7,094 nt of DNA from an uncultured Bacteroidales bacterium (lineage in GTDB: Bacteria > Bacteroidota > Bacteroidia > Bacteroidales > UBA3663), in assembly GCA_905236195.1 (NCBI GenBank), contig CAJOOX010000081.1:1-7094 (forward strand), given 5' to 3'. Shown in pieces: positions 1 through 5,402 of this stretch. The notes beneath the pieces were generated by a model that was not told where the DNA came from, did not search any database, and worked only from the letters and a program-made list of their open reading frames with translations. The stretch's first letter is position 1. Every line of letters begins with the position of its first letter. The translations under genes were made by a program, and so were the position numbers.

Positions 1-525
1 CTCGATGAAGAGCTGTGTCTGGCTTTCATTCCAGGCCCGTGTTTCGAGCACCTGGAGCCGTTTGGCACGAGCTCCGTCCTCGATGGGCAGATAGCCGTTG
101 AAGGCAAAACTCTGACCGTTGAAGCCCGCCCCCATCACACTCATGATGATGGACGAAGGCCCCACCAGCGGCACCACCTTCAGGCCCTGACGCTGGGCCA
201 TGGCCACCACGTCGGCACCGGGGTCGGCAACCGCCGGACAGCCGGCTTCGGAAATGACACCCATCGGTTCGCCCTTTTCGAGGGGCAGCAGATAGGAAGA
301 GATGGCCTTGGGGTCGGTGTGCCGGTTCAGTTCGACAAAAGAGAGTGCGTCGATATCGATCGAGGGCTCCACCTTCTTGAGGAACCTGCGGGCCGACCGC
401 ACGTTCTCCACAATGAAGTGGCGGATGCCCAAAATCACTTCGCGATTCCATGCGGGCAAAACCTGCTCCACAGGAGTGTCGCCAAGCGTCACCGGGATGA
501 GATAAAGTGCAGTCTCAAGTGTCAT
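1..525 (-). CDS. RsmI-like SAM-dependent methyltransferase, N-terminal 175 residues (3' end outside window)
   Basis: The minus-strand frame from ATG at 525-523 stays open to the window edge, so the stop is missing. The protein begins MTLETALYLIPVTLGDTP. It shows the tetrapyrrole-methylase fold signatures of the RsmI family: LYLIPVTLGDT (residues 7-17, in place of the usual LYIVPTPIGNL), SEAGCPAVADPG (92-103, in place of SDAGTPLISDPG), VPLVGPSSI (118-126) and FNGYLP (142-147). RsmI 2'-O-methylates C1402 of 16S rRNA using SAM. The usual EDTR segment is replaced here by VENVRSARRFLKK (39-51). From memory, Bacteroidota carry a divergent RsmI paralogue of about 235 residues with this look, so I give no symbol. 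Substrate is inferred from family only. A consensus promoter lies immediately upstream at 553-584. No clear Shine-Dalgarno precedes the ATG. Other reading frames here give no recognisable protein. Confidence 0.88.
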   Translation of the reverse strand, partial: MTLETALYLIPVTLGDTPVEQVLPAWNREVILGIRHFIVENVRSARRFLKKVEPSIDIDALSFVELNRHTDPKAISSYLLPLEKGEPMGVISEAGCPAVADPGADVVAMAQRQGLKVVPLVGPSSIIMSVMGAGFNGQSFAFNGYLPIEDGARAKRLQVLETRAWNESQTQLFIE

Positions 526-552
526 TTCGGTCAAAATTTGAAATTATTCGTG

Positions 553-584
553 CAAAAATACATAAAAAATTTGGAAATGTCAAA
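553..584 (-). promoter_or_regulatory. Bacteroidota-type promoter for the RsmI-like gene
   Basis: Read on the minus strand, TTTG (584-581) is followed after exactly 20 bases by TATTTTTG (560-553), which matches the Bacteroidota -33/-7 consensus TTTG and TAnnTTTG at every defined position. Transcription would start near 545-547, leaving a leader of about 20 nt before the ATG at 525. The -33 element lies within the spacer of the opposite promoter. The start site is inferred. Confidence 0.72.
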
Positions 585-601
585 TATTTGGCATAATTTT
601 A
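570..601 (+). promoter_or_regulatory. Bacteroidota-type promoter for rsmF and the nuclease-helicase
   Basis: TTTG (570-573) and TAATTTTA (594-601) are separated by 20 bases. The -33 element is exact and the -7 element differs from TAnnTTTG only in its last base. The predicted start near 608 leaves a leader of only about 12 nt before the ATG at 620. The call is supported by close similarity (27 of 34 bases over 570-603) to the promoter of the GH2 gene at 5336-5369. Confidence 0.6.
577..594. promoter_or_regulatory. Imperfect 18-bp dyad between divergent promoters (possible operator)
   Basis: The sequence ATGtCAAATATTTGgCAT is symmetric in 8 of 9 base pairs about its centre at 585/586, with a perfect 10-bp core CAAATATTTG. 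It covers the -33 box of the minus-strand promoter and part of the spacer and -7 box of the plus-strand promoter. A bound protein there could affect both genes. A/T-rich DNA makes such dyads easily, and no regulator gene is present in the window, so operator function is speculative. Confidence 0.25.
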
Positions 602-619
602 CACAAAAATTTTGAGATA

Positions 620-2008
620 ATGACCCAGTTGTCACTCCCAACCGCCTTCATTGAGGCGCAAAAGTCCATTCTTCCGGCTGAAGAGTGGCCCCTGTTCGAA
701 ACTGCCGTCACAAAAAGTGAAGCGGTCACCAGCATCCGCCTCAATCCCGGCAAACCCGTACCCTCCGAAGTCCTTCCGACAGAGGGGGCGCGGACGGTGC
801 CGTGGTGTCCGGAAGGCCGGTATCTGGCCGAGCGTCCGTCGTTCACGCTCGACCCCCTGCTCCATGCCGGTGCCTATTATGTTCAGGAGGCCTCGTCGAT
901 GTTTGTGAGCCACGTGGTACGTTCGCTGGTGCATGAACCCGTCACGGCCCTGGACCTGTGCGCCTCGCCGGGAGGCAAGACAACTGCCCTGCTGGCCTCG
1001 TTGCCCGAGGGCAGTTTCACCGTCAGCAACGAGATAGACCGGCGAAGGGCTCGCATCCTGGCCGAGAACGTCACCAAATGGGGCGCTCCCGACGTCATCG
1101 TCACCGCCAATGCTCCCGCCGACTTCACCCCTCTCACCTCGGCCTTCGGACTCATCCTGGCGGATGCCCCGTGTTCGGGCGAAGGCATGTTCCGCAAGGA
1201 CCCCGACGCCATCCGCGAATGGAGTCCCCGCAAGGTCGATGAATGTGTGAACACACAAAAGAAAATTCTCCGCGACATCTGGCCCTGCCTCCGTCCCGGC
1301 GGCATACTCATCTACTCCACCTGCACCTACAACACGCGCGAGGACGAGGAGATGTTGGCTTTTATCTGCGATGAACTGGGAGCCGAGGCCATCGAAGTGC
1401 CCACGGATGCCTCGTGGCACATCCACCCCCCGCTTACGGGGAACCTCCCCTGCTACCGTTTCATGCCTCATTGCACCGAAGGCGAAGGACTCTTCATGTG
1501 TGCGGTGCGTAAGGCGGGCGACAGCGGCGAACATGCATCCGCACGTCCTTCCCGCAACAAAGGCACATGGAAGCCCACGGCAGCCCAACGTGCCCTGCTT
1601 GATGCGGCCTTCACGCTACCCAAGGGTTATGAGACCATTGTGACGGGCGAGGCACAGTTCTCGGCCTTCCCCCCGGCCTTCCTCCCGCTCTATGAAAGCA
1701 TCTCAGCGGCCAAACTCTACACCCTGCTGACGGGCGTCGAACTGGCTTCCGTCAAGGGTCGCGACCTCATTCCCGCCCACGCCCTGGCTCTCACCACGCT
1801 GCCCGTCGGGTGCAAAGAATACGCCTCTTTTGAAGTCGATTCAGAAACCGCCCTGCTGTTCCTGCGTCGCGAAGCCGTCGTGCTCCCCGATGCACCCATG
1901 GGCTACGTACGACTTACCCGGCAGGGGCTCGGTCTCGGCTGGGTCAAGAACCTGGGCCGCCGTTCCAACAACCTCTATCCGTCCGAGTGGCGCATACGAT
2001 TCAAATGA
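620..2008 (+). CDS. rsmF: RsmF-type 16S rRNA (cytosine-5)-methyltransferase, RsmB/NOP family
   Basis: This complete 462-residue protein uses SAM to methylate C5 of a cytosine in RNA. E. coli RsmF (YebU, about 480 residues) acts on C1407 of 16S rRNA; the same target here is inferred. An N-terminal region (about 1-100) precedes the Rossmann-fold domain with SAM motif LDLCASPGGKTT (111-122). Motif IV is DAPCSGEGMFRK (182-193), with Cys185 expected to release the product. Motif VI is YSTCTYN (232-238), with Cys235 expected to be the nucleophile. The C-terminal part (about 320-462), ending with LTRQGLGLGWVKNLG and a basic tail, fits the RNA-binding PUA-like region. The ATG at 620 lies just behind a putative promoter, and no Shine-Dalgarno is evident. 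The stop overlaps the start of the following nuclease-helicase gene. All catalytic residues are present, so it is expected to be active. Confidence 0.93.
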   Translation: MTQLSLPTAFIEAQKSILPAEEWPLFETAVTKSEAVTSIRLNPGKPVPSEVLPTEGARTVPWCPEGRYLAERPSFTLDPLLHAGAYYVQEASSMFVSHVVRSLVHEPVTALDLCASPGGKTTALLASLPEGSFTVSNEIDRRRARILAENVTKWGAPDVIVTANAPADFTPLTSAFGLILADAPCSGEGMFRKDPDAIREWSPRKVDECVNTQKKILRDIWPCLRPGGILIYSTCTYNTREDEEMLAFICDELGAEAIEVPTDASWHIHPPLTGNLPCYRFMPHCTEGEGLFMCAVRKAGDSGEHASARPSRNKGTWKPTAAQRALLDAAFTLPKGYETIVTGEAQFSAFPPAFLPLYESISAAKLYTLLTGVELASVKGRDLIPAHALALTTLPVGCKEYASFEVDSETALLFLRREAVVLPDAPMGYVRLTRQGLGLGWVKNLGRRSNNLYPSEWRIRFK

Positions 2009-5000
2009 CGCAATACTATTCCGACCTGCTGGCACTGGCCACGGCCGAACTGCCGTCGCTGAAGCAATACGACGAACTGAGCCGTATTGCCCATACGCTG
2101 GTGTGGAACCACTTGGAAGGCAACCGCATCCAGATGGTCGGTTTTGCACCCAGGGTCGATTGGCTGCTCCGTGAACGCGGAGCAGACGACGGCCTGTGGC
2201 TGCGCGTCAACGACTTCCGTCACCGCATCTCATCCCTCGACACACAGCGGGAAAAGACGCTGCGCGACTGGTTTGCGGATGACCTCAAGACGCTGGCACG
2301 CTTCACGGCCCTGGTCACGGGAGAAGACATCCCCGAGGAACTCCGGAAACTTCTGCCCCGCCGCGACCGCAGGCGTTCCTCCATGAAAAAGTTCGATACG
2401 GACTGTCTGCGTGTGGTGGCCGACCATTGGGACAGCCGCTACCTCTACGTACGGCCGGAGACGGATCGCAGCACCCTGCTCCGCGTGGATTACGGAGCCG
2501 GGGATGAAACCCGTGATGACGCACGTGCCTATCTGCCGGAGATACTCCGTCCAGACTGCCGGCTCAACCTGGTGGCTCCGCGTGTGGAGGACGAAACACT
2601 CTATCCGGAGCTCATCATCTACGAGCCCGATTTCCTCATCAATATCTCGGAGATTGCGGCCTGCTGGCGCGAATACGGCATCACGCCCCTCACCCATCTC
2701 GTCAACCGGCTCCAGGCCAAGGACGACACGCAGGCCACCCTGCTCGGCAACTTCGCATCACAGCTTCTCGACGAGGATGTGAACACAGGCATACGTCCCT
2801 ATACCGACAGCATCATGGATTTTTTCCGCCACAATGCCATCACGCTCAGTGCCGTACGTCCCACACCCGACTTCCACCGCGATGCCCGTCTCCAGCAACG
2901 CAACATCCACTACGCCCTTACACAGCAGCTGACACTCCTGCCCGAATACAGTCCCAAAAGTGTGGAACTGGAGCCTTCGTTCGTGAGCGAGATGCTGGGA
3001 CTGCAGGGACGTATGGACTTCCTGCAATGGGACAAAGAAAAGAATCAGGCCATCCTCATCGAACAGAAATCGGGCAAGGCAGAATTCATTCCCTTCGACC
3101 ACTTTGAGATTCCTAAAGCCAAAACCACGCACTACGTCCAACTGGTGCTTTATCAGGCCCTGCTCCACTATAATCACAAACTCCGCAACAAGGACATCCA
3201 GAGTTTCCTGCTCTATTCCAAATACAGCAAACCTCTGCTCAAAACGCCTGCGGCGCCAGCCCTGCTCTATCGGGCCTTCCGTCTCCGCAATCAGATTGTG
3301 GCGCTGGAACTCCGCCTGGCACAGCCCGAGGGACGCGAGATACTGGACAGCCTCACCCCCGAGGCGCTGAACGTCAACGGCATCAGCGGCAAACTGTGGA
3401 ACGACTACGTGCTGCCCCAGCTCCGGGCGCTGACCGACCCGCTGCATACGGCATCGGACCTGGAGAGGGAATATTATTTCAGGTTCTTCCGTTTCCTTCA
3501 GGTCGAATATCTCAAGAGCAAAACCGGCAACGAACACCAGGCCTCGACGGGAGTTGCTGCCCTATGGACGGCCACGCTGGCCCAGAAACGCGAAGCCGGC
3601 GAAATCTATACCGACCTTGCGCTGGATATTCCCGCAGAGGAACGTCCTGTAGGCGAAGTGGGCTTCACCATCGGAGACGACTCGTCCGACGACCTTGCCA
3701 ATTTCCGTGCCGGTGACGCCGTGATGTTCTACCGCTACGAACAGGGCACGGTGCCTGACTGTCGGAAAGGCATGGTGCAGCGCGGCATACTCAAGGACAT
3801 CACCGGCGACCGGATTACCGTCCGGCTGCGTCAGCTGCAGAGCAACACGGCAGTGTTTGAAACCGGCGAGGGAGAATGCTGGGCTTTGGAACACGACAAT
3901 GTCGAATCCACTTCGCGGGCTCTGTTCCGCGGCCTGCAGCATTTCCTCTCGTGCAGCCCCGACCGCCGGGACCTCATTCTCACTCGGCGCGAACCCCGTC
4001 GCGACCCATCTGTCACGCTCCAGGGTGACTACGGTGCGCTCAACGACCTGGTACTCAAGGCCAAACAGTCAGAAGATATCTTCCTGCTCGTAGGTCCTCC
4101 CGGCACTGGCAAAACCTCGTTCGGACTCCTGAATATCCTGCGCGAAGCACTCCTCTCACCCGGACAGACCGTCCTGCTGGCTTCCTACACCAACCGTGCC
4201 GTCGATGAAATCTGTTCCAAACTGACCGAACAGGGCATCGACTTCCTGAGAATAGGTCATCCCCTCTCGTGCGATCCGGCCTACCATTCCTACCTGCTCG
4301 AGAACCGCGTGGCCGAACTGCGCGACATCCAGGCCGTAAGCGACCTGATTCGAGAGGCAAGGGTGGTGGTAGGCACCACCTCCACGCTGGGCAGTCACAC
4401 CGAACTGTGGCAGCTCCGCGGTTTCGACCTCGCCATCATCGACGCGGCCTCCCAGATTCTGGAGCCACCTCTGCTGCCCCTGCTCTGTGCCCTACACAAC
4501 GGGAAGGAAGCTATCCGCAAATTCGTGCTCATCGGCGACCATAAACAGTTGCCTGCCGTGGTGCAGCAGAACGAAAGCGAGACACGCGTGGAAGAAGAAA
4601 GCCTGCGGGAAATCGGACTCATGGATTGCAGCAACTCGCTCTTCCAGCGTTGGCATAGCCGCATCCCGGACGATTTCGTGTGGTTCCTCGACCACCAGGG
4701 ACGCATGCATGTCCGTATTGCCGAATGGCCCAGCCGCAAGTTCTACGGCGGTCGCCTGCTGCCCAGTTCGGACTGGCAACAGACCGATGACGGACAGCCA
4801 CGCTGTTTCTTCCACGACGTGCCCACACCCGTTCGGACACCCACTACCGTTGACAAAGTCAATCACGAAGAGGCCTCGCTCATCGCCCGGTTGGTTAGCG
4901 ATATCCGAACCTCCCATCCTGACTGGAGCATCGGCATCATTGTGCCCTACCGCCACCAGATGGCTGCGGTGCGTCGCTCCTTGGACACTCCCGTTCCGGG

Positions 5001-5289
5001 TCTGATGATTGATACGGTGGAACGTTTCCAGGGGTCACAGCGCGATGTCATCATCTACGGCTTCACGGTACAGCGGCCCTACCAGCTCGACTTCCTCACC
5101 TCGCAGACCTTCACCGATACGGACGGGTCGCCCATCGACCGCAAACTCAACGTGGCTCTTACCCGAGCCCGACAGGAACTCCATGTGGTGGGATCCGCAG
5201 CCCTGCTCAAACGCAACGAACTGTTCCGGGATCTGATTGAGTGGGCCTCACCCCCCAACCCCTCTACAAGGGGAGAGGGGAGTGATTAG
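2005..5289 (+). CDS. Dna2-like protein: PD-(D/E)XK nuclease fused to UPF1/Dna2-type SF1 helicase, Walker B Glu replaced by Ala
   Basis: The product has 1094 residues from the ATG at 2005, which overlaps the rsmF stop as ATGA; a GTG at 1987 would add six residues and is less likely. Residues 1-330 match no domain I can name. The nuclease core follows: Asp338 in GRMDF, Glu353 and Lys355 in IEQKSG, then QLVLY (379-383), the QxxxY motif of Cas4/AddB/Dna2 nucleases. No cysteine lies between about 330 and 570, so the Dna2/Cas4 iron-sulfur cluster appears absent. A probable beta-barrel (about 550-640) leads to the helicase: Walker A GPPGTGKTS (697-705), motif Ia ASYTNRAVDE (726-735), motif II DAASQ (813-817), motif III GDHKQLP (844-850), QGRMH (898-902), motif V TVERFQGSQRD (1004-1014) and motif VI LNVALTRAR (1048-1056). 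Motif II is normally DEASQ, so Ala814 should cripple ATP hydrolysis. The last 13 residues come from a palindromic repeat. A cytoplasmic role in DNA repair or processing is inferred. Confidence 0.88.
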   Translation: MTQYYSDLLALATAELPSLKQYDELSRIAHTLVWNHLEGNRIQMVGFAPRVDWLLRERGADDGLWLRVNDFRHRISSLDTQREKTLRDWFADDLKTLARFTALVTGEDIPEELRKLLPRRDRRRSSMKKFDTDCLRVVADHWDSRYLYVRPETDRSTLLRVDYGAGDETRDDARAYLPEILRPDCRLNLVAPRVEDETLYPELIIYEPDFLINISEIAACWREYGITPLTHLVNRLQAKDDTQATLLGNFASQLLDEDVNTGIRPYTDSIMDFFRHNAITLSAVRPTPDFHRDARLQQRNIHYALTQQLTLLPEYSPKSVELEPSFVSEMLGLQGRMDFLQWDKEKNQAILIEQKSGKAEFIPFDHFEIPKAKTTHYVQLVLYQALLHYNHKLRNKDIQSFLLYSKYSKPLLKTPAAPALLYRAFRLRNQIVALELRLAQPEGREILDSLTPEALNVNGISGKLWNDYVLPQLRALTDPLHTASDLEREYYFRFFRFLQVEYLKSKTGNEHQASTGVAALWTATLAQKREAGEIYTDLALDIPAEERPVGEVGFTIGDDSSDDLANFRAGDAVMFYRYEQGTVPDCRKGMVQRGILKDITGDRITVRLRQLQSNTAVFETGEGECWALEHDNVESTSRALFRGLQHFLSCSPDRRDLILTRREPRRDPSVTLQGDYGALNDLVLKAKQSEDIFLLVGPPGTGKTSFGLLNILREALLSPGQTVLLASYTNRAVDEICSKLTEQGIDFLRIGHPLSCDPAYHSYLLENRVAELRDIQAVSDLIREARVVVGTTSTLGSHTELWQLRGFDLAIIDAASQILEPPLLPLLCALHNGKEAIRKFVLIGDHKQLPAVVQQNESETRVEEESLREIGLMDCSNSLFQRWHSRIPDDFVWFLDHQGRMHVRIAEWPSRKFYGGRLLPSSDWQQTDDGQPRCFFHDVPTPVRTPTTVDKVNHEEASLIARLVSDIRTSHPDWSIGIIVPYRHQMAAVRRSLDTPVPGLMIDTVERFQGSQRDVIIYGFTVQRPYQLDFLTSQTFTDTDGSPIDRKLNVALTRARQELHVVGSAALLKRNELFRDLIEWASPPNPSTRGEGSD
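5248..5285. repeat. GC-rich palindromic repeat-like element at the 3' end of the nuclease-helicase gene
   Basis: CCCCTCT (5259-5265) and AGAGGGG (5274-5280) form a perfect 7-bp stem with an 8-nt loop. An alternative stem pairs CCCCT (5259-5263) with AGGGG (5269-5273). The outer tetramers TCAC (5248-5251) and GTGA (5282-5285) are also inverted. From memory this composition resembles dispersed intergenic palindromes that, when read through, encode tails such as SPPNPSxxGEGS; copy number cannot be judged from this window. It encodes the last 13 residues of the upstream protein and could form a 3' mRNA hairpin. No T-run follows, so it is not a standard intrinsic terminator. Confidence 0.6.
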
Positions 5290-5335
5290 CAGTTATCAGC
5301 CGTGCGGGACATCAACTGAAAAAATTAGCCCAAAT

Positions 5336-5367
5336 TTTGGAAATATCAAAAATATAGCATATCTTTG
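5336..5367 (+). promoter_or_regulatory. Consensus Bacteroidota promoter for the GH2 gene
   Basis: TTTG (5336-5339) and TATCTTTG (5360-5367) are 20 bases apart and match TTTG/TAnnTTTG at every defined position; the following bases extend the -7 box to TATCTTTGCA. The predicted start near 5374 gives an A/T-rich leader of about 29 nt with no Shine-Dalgarno before the ATG at 5403. The remainder of the 113-bp gap (5290-5402) holds nothing else I can support. A separate promoter here implies the GH2 gene does not depend on the rsmF transcript. Confidence 0.8.
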
Positions 5368-5402
5368 CAGGCAAAATACAGACTTCCTCAATTAAATACA
5401 TT

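Noticed and set aside
26..451. A 141-codon minus-strand frame overlapping the left-edge gene.
   Set aside because: It is out of frame with the RsmI-like protein, whose conserved motifs run through the same DNA in another frame.
632..1588. A 318-codon minus-strand frame opposite rsmF, and similar frames at 2758-3537.
   Set aside because: They lie opposite well-conserved RsmF and nuclease-helicase coding sequence, and their translations are low-complexity without domain signatures.
4365..4380. Inverted repeat GGTGGT-AGGC-ACCACC inside the helicase gene.
   Set aside because: It is explained by codons for the conserved VVGTTS stretch; nothing around it suggests a regulatory role.
5259..5280. 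Intrinsic transcription terminator after the nuclease-helicase gene.
   Set aside because: The hairpin is strong, but no T-run follows and it lies within the coding sequence, so I list it as a repeat only.
2005..5289. Reading the nuclease-helicase as a CRISPR Cas4 or anti-phage defence gene.
   Set aside because: There is no CRISPR array, no cas or defence partner in the window, and its only coupled neighbour is a housekeeping rRNA methyltransferase. Defence remains possible but unsupported.
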